From an uncultured Parabacteroides sp. (lineage in GTDB: Bacteria; Bacteroidota; Bacteroidia; Bacteroidales; Tannerellaceae), in contig NZ_CABUOD010000086.1 of the NCBI RefSeq assembly GCF_902493135.1, positions 1-5,790 on the forward strand: a DNA stretch of 5,790 bases. The letters run 5' to 3'. The position numbers were made by a program, and so were the translations under genes. The notes below the pieces were generated by a model, which made no database searches, was not told where the DNA came from, and saw only the letters and a program-made list of their open reading frames with translations. Shown in pieces: positions 1 to 5,672 of the stretch. Positions within the stretch are counted from its first letter, which is position 1. Every line of letters starts with the position of its first letter.

Positions 1-54
1 CAACCCCTAACCAACTTTGTTAACCTTAAATCTAATACTATTATGAAAAAACCA
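1..54 (-). promoter_or_regulatory. 5' leader of an unseen leftward gene
   Basis: This stretch lies downstream of the leftward promoter at 60-90 and would be transcribed as the start of an mRNA leader. Read on the - strand it contains no ATG, so the start codon of the gene lies outside the window and the leader is at least about 54 nt. From memory only, the run TAGATTTAAGGTTAACAAAG (- strand, about 14-33) resembles a conserved untranslated leader seen in Bacteroidales genomes, possibly ahead of cold-shock or RNA-helicase type genes. I could not search this. No hairpin or known riboswitch is recognisable in the part visible. Confidence 0.35.
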
Positions 55-59
55 CGGTG

Positions 60-90
60 CAAAGATACGGCCTTTTTCCAATTTGTCAAG
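60..90 (-). promoter_or_regulatory. Divergent Bacteroidetes-type promoter (leftward)
   Basis: On the - strand, TATCTTTG at 60-67 matches the Bacteroidetes primary-sigma -7 consensus TAnnTTTG exactly. TTG within CTTGAC (85-90) lies 19 bp upstream, at the expected place for the -33 element. Transcription would start near position 54 and run left out of the window. The promoter is divergent from the GIN gene cluster, whose own start lies 129 bp to the right of the -33 element. Confidence 0.65.
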
Positions 91-158
91 AGTTGAAATG
101 CTAATTTGTGTTGTAAAGCATATAAGAAAAACTAATTCATGAAAAAGTAAAGAAAATA

Positions 159-190
159 TGCAACCGTAACATCTCCTTGCTCGTCTATAA
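159..190 (+). promoter_or_regulatory. Putative ECF-sigma promoter of first GIN gene
   Basis: TGCAACC (159-165), a 16-nt spacer and CGTCTATAA (182-190) form a bipartite element resembling ECF sigma-factor promoters, which have an AAC-containing -35 and a CGTC-type -10. The start codon lies 33 nt after CGTC, giving a short leader of about 25 nt. No TAnnTTTG housekeeping box is visible on the + strand between 60 and 218. The same element recurs ahead of the third paralogue at 1898-1928, which is the main reason to believe it. The sigma-factor assignment is inference. Confidence 0.5.
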
Positions 191-218
191 AAGAAAATAA
201 ACGAAAATACGACAAGAC

Positions 219-1028
219 ATGAAAACAAGAGCATTTTTCTTTATGGTTTGTATCTGGCTGCTGGTAACGAACGGATTTGCCCAGAATACGATAAAAGGAG
301 ACGGGAATATTATCACGAAAGAAATTTCCATATCCGATTATGATGAAATCTCATATGTGGGAAAGGTGAACATCGAATATGAACAATCCAATGCATCTCC
401 CTTTTTTAAGATAACGATAGACGAGAACATATTGCCCTACCTCGACATAAAAGTAAAGGGCAAGACATTGATCGTACAGCCTAAAGATGAAAAAAAATAT
501 TTTAACGGAAATTCTTATGGACTCAACCTCCAACCGACTGTATGTGAAATAAAGACCAACTCCCGTGAGCTGAAAGAGATAAGTGCAGTCGGTGGCGGGG
601 AGTTTGTCACCAAAAGTCCTCTTAAAACCGATAAACTGGATATCAGCATTGCCGGGAGCAGCACAATAAACCTCGATAAGCAGCTGGAAGCACGCAAAAT
701 CAACTTTAGCGTGGCAGGATCGGGAGATATCAAAGCAACCAAACTGAAAGTAGACAACCTGGATTGCAGTGTGGCAGGCAGCGGCTCCATCCGGCTCAAA
801 GGAGAGGCCGAAAGAGGAGACCTGAGTGTAGCCGGCGGTGGGGATATCAGCGCATTCGAATGTATCCTTCGGAAAGCGGAATGCAGCGTTGCAGGTGGCG
901 GAGACATTGAAGTACATGCGGCCGAACAATTGGACGCCAGCATAGCCGGCGGTGGCCACATACGATATGAAGGAGATCCGGAACTCAGCAAAAGCGTCAT
1001 TGGCGGAGGTTCGATCAAGAAAAATTAA
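219..1028 (+). CDS. Secreted GIN-domain (DUF2807) protein, paralogue 1
   Basis: The 269-residue exported protein has a signal peptide at about 1-21 (hydrophobic core FFFMVCIWLLV, cleavage after GFA), so the mature protein is probably periplasmic or at the cell surface. It has the family's opening pattern (IKGDGNIITKEISISDYDEI, about 25-44), a beta-rich head with ITIDENILPYLDI, then eight Gly-rich repeats of the form S-[VI]-A-G-[GS]-[GS]-x-I. They start at residues 122, 143, 164, 184, 203, 223, 241 and 259 (18-21-residue period), as expected for a right-handed beta-solenoid. DUF2807 is annotated as a putative auto-transporter adhesin or head GIN domain; no enzymatic activity is established and there are no catalytic motifs. 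The start is supported by the signal peptide and an A-rich upstream context. It is first of three tandem paralogues and probably shares an mRNA with the next. The exact role is unknown. Confidence 0.88.
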   Translation: MKTRAFFFMVCIWLLVTNGFAQNTIKGDGNIITKEISISDYDEISYVGKVNIEYEQSNASPFFKITIDENILPYLDIKVKGKTLIVQPKDEKKYFNGNSYGLNLQPTVCEIKTNSRELKEISAVGGGEFVTKSPLKTDKLDISIAGSSTINLDKQLEARKINFSVAGSGDIKATKLKVDNLDCSVAGSGSIRLKGEAERGDLSVAGGGDISAFECILRKAECSVAGGGDIEVHAAEQLDASIAGGGHIRYEGDPELSKSVIGGGSIKKN

Positions 1029-1048
1029 TACTTATAATACCATAGAAT

Positions 1049-1885
1049 ATGAAAACGACATTAACAGCATTAATAGCTTTCTTGTTTATATGTACGACAG
1101 GCGGATATGCCGAAAAAGTGAAAGGTAACGGAAATATTATTTCCAAAGAAATTCAGATATCCGATTACACGGAGCTGAATATCAGAGTAAAAATCAATTT
1201 CAACAATAACGGTTCCCTATTCAATAAAAAAGAATACAAAGGTCCGGCATTTAATTATATGCAAGGATCAGGAAGTTCCAACCTGCAAATTACAGTAGAC
1301 GAGAATTTGTTCTCGTTACTGGACATATCTGTTTCGGACGGATGCCTGTATGTCCGGACAAATGAAGAAAAACAAGAATTATATCCGACGAAGTTTATTA
1401 TCAACAGCTCTTCCCGGATCCTGGAAAAAGCAAAAATATCCGGTTCCATAGATTTCTTTTTGCAGAATAACCTTTCAGGTGAAAACCTGAAGGTAGAAGT
1501 ATCCGGTGCGTCGGATGTATATATGAACAAACCGGTCCGTATCGCAAACGCATGTGAAATAAAAGTCAGCGGTGCCGGCGATATGGAAGCAAAAGACCTG
1601 ATATGCGGGAATATCAAAGCAGGCGTCGCCGGAGCAGGTGATCTGAATCTGAAAGGAAAGGCCGAGAAGGGAGAATATAAAGTATCCGGCAGTGGAGACA
1701 TAAGTGCATACGGATTCATGGTAAAAGACCTGAGATGCAAGGTGAGCGGCAGTGGAGATATTGAGGCATACGCAACCGAAACGCTCGAAGCATCCGCTTC
1801 CGGAAGCGGAGACATCTGTTACAAAGGAAATCCTAAAGCTAATACACGTTGTTCGGGAGCTGCCGATATCACAAGAGTGAAATAA
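1049..1885 (+). CDS. Secreted GIN-domain (DUF2807) protein, paralogue 2
   Basis: The 278-residue paralogue has a signal peptide at 1-21 (cleavage after GGYA). It begins like its neighbours (VKGNGNIISKEIQISDYTEL, 24-43) and ends in eight glycine-rich rungs starting at 129, 150, 172, 192, 211, 231, 249 and 267. Most read [KE]-V-S-G-[AS]-[GS]-D-[IMLV], so the turn is acidic. Compared with the flanking paralogues it carries an extra loop of roughly 15-20 residues at about 52-76 (Asn-, Gly- and Ser-rich, with Lys, Phe and Tyr), where the others have only YEQS plus a few residues. The gap to the preceding stop is 20 bp without a promoter-like element, so co-transcription with paralogue 1 is likely. 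Function is not known beyond a probable envelope or surface beta-solenoid. Confidence 0.87.
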   Translation: MKTTLTALIAFLFICTTGGYAEKVKGNGNIISKEIQISDYTELNIRVKINFNNNGSLFNKKEYKGPAFNYMQGSGSSNLQITVDENLFSLLDISVSDGCLYVRTNEEKQELYPTKFIINSSSRILEKAKISGSIDFFLQNNLSGENLKVEVSGASDVYMNKPVRIANACEIKVSGAGDMEAKDLICGNIKAGVAGAGDLNLKGKAEKGEYKVSGSGDISAYGFMVKDLRCKVSGSGDIEAYATETLEASASGSGDICYKGNPKANTRCSGAADITRVK

Positions 1886-1891
1886 ATTTCC

Positions 1892-1899
1892 TACATTTG
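1892..1899 (+). promoter_or_regulatory. Possible -7 box (TACATTTG) before third GIN gene
   Basis: TACATTTG matches the Bacteroidetes -7 pattern TAnnTTTG, but no TTG-type -33 element is found about 19-21 bp upstream. Its last two bases overlap the start of the TGTAACC element at 1898, so it may be a weak alternative promoter or a chance match in AT-rich DNA. Confidence 0.2.
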
Positions 1900-1928
1900 T
1901 AACCGAAGTGCGGCAAACGCGTCCATAA
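1898..1928 (+). promoter_or_regulatory. Putative ECF-sigma promoter of third GIN gene
   Basis: TGTAACC (1898-1904), a 15-nt spacer and CGTCCATAA (1920-1928) repeat the element found before paralogue 1. The -35-like halves differ at one base in seven, the -10-like halves at one base in nine, and the spacer by one nucleotide. The spacer sequences themselves are unrelated, so this is not simply a recent duplication of the whole upstream region. CGTC ends 27 nt before the ATG, against 33 nt at paralogue 1. It suggests that paralogue 3 can be transcribed on its own under the same regulator. Confidence 0.5.
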
Positions 1929-1950
1929 GTATAACATAAAGAAGACATAC

Positions 1951-2736
1951 ATGAAAACAAAAGGTTTACTAATGATCGCTTTCCTGATAGGAATGTTTTT
2001 CTCTGTCCAGGCAGCAGACCATGTGAAAGGAAACGGAAAGCTCTCGACCAAGAAAATAACGATCGACGACTTCAATGCCATCAAGTTCGACGGGGTGATC
2101 GACTTCAACTACGAGCAGTCGGAATCCACTCCGCATATTGAAATAACCGTAGACGAAAACCTACACCCGTACGTGAACATCGACATCAAAGACCGTGTTC
2201 TTACCGTCGGGTTCAAGGGCGTAAAAGTCGACCATTTCACCAAATTCATCGTCAAGACCAACTCCAAATGGCTGAAAGAAGTAAAAGCTTCCGGCAACGC
2301 GAACTTCATGGCTAACAGCCCTCTGACAGGTGACGAGTTGAAAATCAACGCTAATTCCAACTGTCTCGTCCAACTAAAACGGAAAGTCGAAGTCGGCAAG
2401 CTCGACCTGAACGTGTCCGGTAGCGCCAATATGGTCGTGAATGAACTAAAAACCGACAAGTTGGAATGCAGCATTAACGGATCCGGCACGATCAACCTGA
2501 AAGCAGGAAGCGCCGAAGAAGCAGACTACAACATCACGACCGACGGTGAAATCATGGCTTTCGGGATAGCAGTGCCCGAAGTAAACTGTAAAATCACAGG
2601 GAAAGGTTCCGCTCAGATCCATCCGACCAACAACCTGAAAGCAACAGTCGTCGGTAAAGGAAATATCCGCTATAAAGGCCCGACAGCCGTACAACAGAAA
2701 GTCATCGGCAAAGGAACCGTTGAAGAAGTAAAATAA
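1951..2736 (+). CDS. Secreted GIN-domain (DUF2807) protein, paralogue 3
   Basis: The 261-residue paralogue has a signal peptide at 1-21 or 1-22 (core GLLMIAFLIGMFF, cleavage near SVQA). The head retains VKGNGKLSTKKITIDDFNAI (25-44) and ITVDENLHPYVNIDI (65-79), very close to paralogue 1. The repeat region still shows eight rungs, starting at 112, 133, 154, 174, 194, 214, 232 and 250, but they are degenerate. Two have lost the glycine pair (NANSNCLV, NITTDGEI), and the last three carry G-K-G turns (ITGKGS, VVGKGN, VIGKGT) in place of the SGD/GGD turns of its neighbours. The surface would therefore be more basic. It stops 2 bp before the stop codon of the convergent epimerase gene. No function is assigned beyond family membership. 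Confidence 0.87.
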   Translation: MKTKGLLMIAFLIGMFFSVQAADHVKGNGKLSTKKITIDDFNAIKFDGVIDFNYEQSESTPHIEITVDENLHPYVNIDIKDRVLTVGFKGVKVDHFTKFIVKTNSKWLKEVKASGNANFMANSPLTGDELKINANSNCLVQLKRKVEVGKLDLNVSGSANMVVNELKTDKLECSINGSGTINLKAGSAEEADYNITTDGEIMAFGIAVPEVNCKITGKGSAQIHPTNNLKATVVGKGNIRYKGPTAVQQKVIGKGTVEEVK

Positions 2737-2738
2737 AA

Positions 2739-3752
2739 CTACAGCCAGCCTTCCTTCCGATACCATTCTATGCTTTCTTCCAGGCCACGGCGTAACGGGT
2801 AAGCCGGGACGAAGCCCAATTCATCCTGAAGCGGTGTAACATCACAAATCCAGTTACGCTGTTTCAGGATTATATATTTATCCGTATTCAATGTCATACT
2901 CTTCTTCAGCAACTTGCCTATCCACTCGGAACCCTGGCAGGCTATATGCACCAGCCCCATCGGAATACGGGCATGCAGGACATGTTTCTTCCGCAGGATT
3001 TCCTGTATCATCCGGGCAAACGATTCATCCGTATAGACATCACCGTCCGCCACGAAATAATGGCGGTTCCGGACAGCCTCATTCTCCAAAGCAAGGAAAG
3101 CGGCGGTAGCCAGATCCTTTACATATATAAAAGTAATGCGCTGGGGCGTAAAGCCGACGGCAAAATCAAAACCGGACTTTATACTTTTGATCTCCATGAA
3201 GTAATCTTTCTCGCCCGGCCCGTACACTCCTGTCGGACGCAGGATCACATACGGGAAATAAGATTGGTGCCGCAAATAATTCTCCGCTTCCAGCTTGCTC
3301 TTTCCATAGTCCGTATCGGGCAATTGAGGATCATCCAGCGAGATAGGACGGAACGTTTTCTCGTCCCCACGGCCATAGCTGCTCAGGCTGCTCATCAGCA
3401 AGAACTTCTCCGGCTTGCAACCTGCTGCGGCAAGCGCCTCGATCAGGTTGGCCGTATTTCGGGCATTGATACGATAAAAGTTTCTTTTATCAAGCGTCTT
3501 GGTCAATCCGGCATTATGGATCACATAATCCCAAGGACCATGTTCACGGACAAAACCGGCCAACTGCGCGGTCAAGGATTCACGGTCGGAATATTTCAAA
3601 TCGATAAAACGAATCCGTTCATCCTGCAAATTAGCACGGCTACTTGTCGAACGGACACCCGCCCAGGTTTCATATCCCCGTTCAAGCGCCTCCTTTACCA
3701 GGAAACCGCCAATAAAGCCACTGGCCCCCGTAATCAATATCTTCTTCTTCAT
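2739..3752 (-). CDS. NAD(P)-dependent epimerase/dehydratase (extended SDR)
   Basis: The 337-residue cytoplasmic Rossmann enzyme shows the nucleotide-binding TGASGFIG motif at 8-15, the HNAG segment at 79-82, a serine-rich SSLSSYG stretch at 121-127 that supplies the catalytic Ser, the YxxxK pair Y149/K153 and the family motif RPTGVYGPG at 172-180. Length and motif order fit complete extended short-chain dehydrogenases of the epimerase/dehydratase family. The second beta strand ends in VRS (33-35) rather than an acidic residue, which in related reductases favours NADP(H); this is inference. The substrate (nucleotide sugar, sterol-like or other) cannot be read from sequence. It is the last gene of a - strand cluster, 25 bp after the small membrane-protein gene, and may be co-transcribed with the zinc transporter genes without being functionally linked. 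The start MKKKILITG is the standard N-terminus for such proteins. Confidence 0.88.
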   Translation of the reverse strand: MKKKILITGASGFIGGFLVKEALERGYETWAGVRSTSSRANLQDERIRFIDLKYSDRESLTAQLAGFVREHGPWDYVIHNAGLTKTLDKRNFYRINARNTANLIEALAAAGCKPEKFLLMSSLSSYGRGDEKTFRPISLDDPQLPDTDYGKSKLEAENYLRHQSYFPYVILRPTGVYGPGEKDYFMEIKSIKSGFDFAVGFTPQRITFIYVKDLATAAFLALENEAVRNRHYFVADGDVYTDESFARMIQEILRKKHVLHARIPMGLVHIACQGSEWIGKLLKKSMTLNTDKYIILKQRNWICDVTPLQDELGFVPAYPLRRGLEESIEWYRKEGWL

Positions 3753-3777
3753 TGAAAAATCAGGAATTATCCGTTTT

Positions 3778-3978
3778 CTAATTCTTTTTAATGTAATAAG
3801 TATAGTAATACAGCAACAGACCGATCCAGTTCAATACGACAATAGTCAGTATCCAAAGGATTTTTTGTCCGCGACTGATGAAAGGATTCTGCCTCACAGC
3901 GGTAATGCCGAAAATAAGGACAGCGATACCGACAATATATCCGACCTCCGGTAGGCCTATCAAACAAAGTTTATTCAT
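3778..3978 (-). CDS. Small two-helix membrane protein, PLDc_N-like
   Basis: The 66-residue protein has two hydrophobic helices, about 11-28 and 40-62, separated by a polar loop (AVRQNPFISRGQK), and ends in KKN. The second segment, LWILTIVVLNWIGLLLYYYTYYIKK, matches the pattern of the PLDc_N domain (W-x-n-P/N-x-x-G-x-x-x-Y), the membrane anchor found at the N-terminus of cardiolipin synthases and also as stand-alone small proteins in Bacteroidetes. No phospholipase D HKD motif is present, so it is not an enzyme. Its start codon overlaps the end of the ZnuC-like gene by 8 nt, which argues for translational coupling and a genuine gene. The role is unknown; a membrane partner of the transporter is possible but unproven, and with only two helices it cannot replace a permease. 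Confidence 0.72.
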   Translation of the reverse strand: MNKLCLIGLPEVGYIVGIAVLIFGITAVRQNPFISRGQKILWILTIVVLNWIGLLLYYYTYYIKKN

Positions 3979-4732
3979 GTTCGTGTTTTTTCAAAACCCG
4001 GTGCGGCAAATCGCCATGTCCGATCAGTTCTATAGGACAAGCATATTTCTCGCCCAGCCACTCTTCGGACACATCCGCTCCAGGATGGTAATGTAATGTT
4101 TCGTTTACACAAGCAATGTTTTTCACCATCGCCAATATAGTCCCGATATCATGTGAAACCAGAATGATCGCGCTCTCCTTATTGATTTCGTCCAAGAGCT
4201 TATAGAAATGAGATTCGAACCGCTTGTCCACATACGAGTTCGGCTCATCCAAGATCAGCACTTGCGGACGGGAAACAATGGAGCGTCCCAGCAACACACG
4301 CTGTAACTGTCCGCCGGACAGTTCGCCGATCGCCCGACTTGCCAAACCTTCCAGTCCCATTTTTCCAAGCACTTCCTCCACACGCTGTTTTTGGCTTGCA
4401 CTATAAGAACGGAAAAGCGGCTTTTCCGAAGCCAGCCCCGAAGCGACCACCTCGCGCACCGAGATCGGGAACTTCTTATCGATGTTGTTCAATTGAGGAA
4501 GATAGCCGATCCGGAGAGAAGGGACAGCCTGTCCGTCCTCATAAAAACGGACTGTGCCGGAGACAGGCGGCAACAGGCCGAGTATAACCTTCAGTAAGGT
4601 TGTCTTTCCTCCCCCGTTCGGTCCGATAATCCCCAAGAAATCATCTTTCCAGACCGTCAGAGAGATGTCCCGCAATACGGTTTTATTGCCGTAGGCGGCC
4701 GTCACATGTTCTATGTCAATCAGTTTCTCCAT
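3971..4732 (-). CDS. znuC: Zinc-type metal ABC transporter ATP-binding protein
   Basis: The 253-residue ABC ATPase has all key motifs: Walker A GPNGGGKTT (37-45), Q-loop Q80, signature LSGGQLQR (138-145), Walker B VLILDEP (158-164), D-loop around SYVD and switch histidine H194. It closely resembles the ZnuC/MntB-type ATPases of high-affinity Zn/Mn uptake and would sit on the cytoplasmic face powering import with a membrane permease. The C-terminus is rich in histidine (HYHPG at 214-218, then HGD, PHR and a final KKHEHE), consistent with metal handling. It overlaps the ZnuA-like gene by 17 nt and the following small gene by 8 nt, so all are probably on one transcript. The position after DEP is Asn rather than the more usual Thr. 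The assignment to zinc rather than manganese rests on the neighbouring His-rich binding protein. Confidence 0.88.
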   Translation of the reverse strand: MEKLIDIEHVTAAYGNKTVLRDISLTVWKDDFLGIIGPNGGGKTTLLKVILGLLPPVSGTVRFYEDGQAVPSLRIGYLPQLNNIDKKFPISVREVVASGLASEKPLFRSYSASQKQRVEEVLGKMGLEGLASRAIGELSGGQLQRVLLGRSIVSRPQVLILDEPNSYVDKRFESHFYKLLDEINKESAIILVSHDIGTILAMVKNIACVNETLHYHPGADVSEEWLGEKYACPIELIGHGDLPHRVLKKHEHE

Positions 4733-5618
4733 CGGCCAGTGCTTTCGCTATATGAATCAGTTCCGTATTCCAATGATAATCCAGCGGGTTGATCTTCACG
4801 AGCCGGCAACCTGTTTCCTTCGCAATCAGTTCGGCATTTTTCTGGTCGAACTCCTGCTGGATAAAGACAACTTTCGCGTGGCGCTCTTTTGCCGTCGTCA
4901 CCAATTGCTTCAACTGGGCCGGCGAAGGTTCTTTTCCATCCATCTCGATACAGAGCTGGACGAGGCCGAATTCATCGGCAAAATAGGTCAAAGCAGGATG
5001 ATAGATGATAAACGTACGGTCGGTCAGCGGATCGAGCAGACGCTTGATCTCGGCCTCCGTCTTTTCAATCTCCGCCAGCAAAACTTCATAATTCTTCCAA
5101 TAATACTCCGTATTCTCTTTATCCAGTTCGATAAAAGCGTTCAGCGTATTCCAAGCAATGACCTTTGCCCCTTCGATGGAACTCCAGATATGCGGATCGA
5201 TACCGCCTGCATGATGGTGGTGATGCCCGTTATCGTTATCCGTTTCATGCCCATGCTCTTCTTCTTCCGTCTCTTTTACAAACTGCATACCCTTCGATAC
5301 ATCGAATATCTTCAAATCGGGATTGTTCTCGCGGATCTTCTGCATCCATACCTGCTCGAAGCCGATATGACCGATTTGCAGATACGCTTCGCTCTGTCCG
5401 ATCTGCACCATCTGCCTCGGAGTCGGATCATAGGTTTCCGGACTCTGCCCGGATGGAACTACACAATGGATAGCAAACTTATCTCCTGCGATCTTTTCGG
5501 CAAAGAAACGTTGCGGCTCTATCGTCACCGTCACCACCTTTCCTTCCGCCAACTTTCCGGTACATGCGGCAAGTAGCGACAGTATCGTCAACAGGATATA
5601 TATTCCGGTATATTTCAT
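4716..5618 (-). CDS. znuA: Zinc-type ABC substrate-binding lipoprotein
   Basis: A 300-residue cluster A-1 (ZnuA/TroA-like) solute-binding protein delivers metal to the ABC transporter. The start at 5618 is preferred over the in-frame ATG at 5696: it gives a lipoprotein signal (MKYTGIYILLTILSLLAAC, lipidated Cys19), and the -7 promoter box lies between the two ATGs. The protein contains PETYDPTP (60-67), an acidic and histidine-rich loop (about 116-136, with HGH and five consecutive His) typical of zinc rather than manganese binders, DPHIW (141-145, ligand H143), YHPALTYFADEFG (206-218, ligand H207) and a C-terminal NPLDYHW (277-283). The usual first His ligand aligns with E61, and the final Asp of DPLG-type proteins aligns with N277. 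It is the first gene of the cluster and overlaps the ATPase gene by 17 nt. Confidence 0.9.
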   Translation of the reverse strand: MKYTGIYILLTILSLLAACTGKLAEGKVVTVTIEPQRFFAEKIAGDKFAIHCVVPSGQSPETYDPTPRQMVQIGQSEAYLQIGHIGFEQVWMQKIRENNPDLKIFDVSKGMQFVKETEEEEHGHETDNDNGHHHHHAGGIDPHIWSSIEGAKVIAWNTLNAFIELDKENTEYYWKNYEVLLAEIEKTEAEIKRLLDPLTDRTFIIYHPALTYFADEFGLVQLCIEMDGKEPSPAQLKQLVTTAKERHAKVVFIQQEFDQKNAELIAKETGCRLVKINPLDYHWNTELIHIAKALADGETD

Positions 5619-5643
5619 CTTATTTTTTATTTTGACAAGGATA

Positions 5644-5651
5644 CAAAGATA
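5644..5651 (-). promoter_or_regulatory. -7 promoter box of the zinc transporter operon
   Basis: TATCTTTG on the - strand matches the Bacteroidetes -7 consensus TAnnTTTG. The predicted start of transcription, near 5638, leaves about 20 nt of A/T-rich leader before the ATG at 5618. The -33 element is poor: the nearest TTTG upstream is only 12 bp away instead of about 19-20. A weak -33 would suit a regulated promoter (for example by a Zur/Fur-type repressor), but no Zur box could be recognised with confidence. Confidence 0.5.
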
Positions 5652-5672
5652 AAAACATTCCGGCAAATAACC

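Noticed and set aside
136..143. 8-bp palindrome TTCATGAA in the left intergenic region, similar to the arms of the repeat near znuA
   Set aside because: Too short to be meaningful in AT-rich DNA and lacks any positional relation to a promoter element.
166..185. GTAACA (166-171) as an alternative -35 for the ECF-like promoter of paralogue 1
   Set aside because: Only 10-11 nt separate it from CGTC, too short for an ECF promoter; TGCAACC at 159-165 gives the proper spacing and matches the copy before paralogue 3.
7..234. 75-codon - strand frame at the left edge
   Set aside because: It spans the divergent promoter and reads across AT-rich intergenic DNA into the start of GIN paralogue 1; the Phe/Leu-rich product is what AT-rich DNA gives by chance.
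351..959. Second long - strand frame (202 codons) opposite GIN paralogue 1
   Set aside because: Also a shadow of the repeated sense codons, with cysteine- and aromatic-rich composition and no recognisable domain.
515..1018. Long - strand open frame inside GIN paralogue 1 encoding repeated Pro-Pro-Pro-Ala-Thr-Leu
   Set aside because: It is the exact mirror of the Gly-rich codons of the sense repeats; the same kind of frame appears opposite paralogue 2 (1255-1815). It has no promoter or family likeness, while the sense proteins have signal peptides and a known family.
2946..3755. 269-codon + strand frame opposite the epimerase gene
   Set aside because: The - strand frame has complete SDR motifs; this one has no coherent domain and covers the same DNA.
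4713..5576. 287-codon + strand frame opposite the ZnuA-like gene
   Set aside because: The - strand reading is a clear binding lipoprotein with conserved motifs; this frame is a composition-driven shadow.
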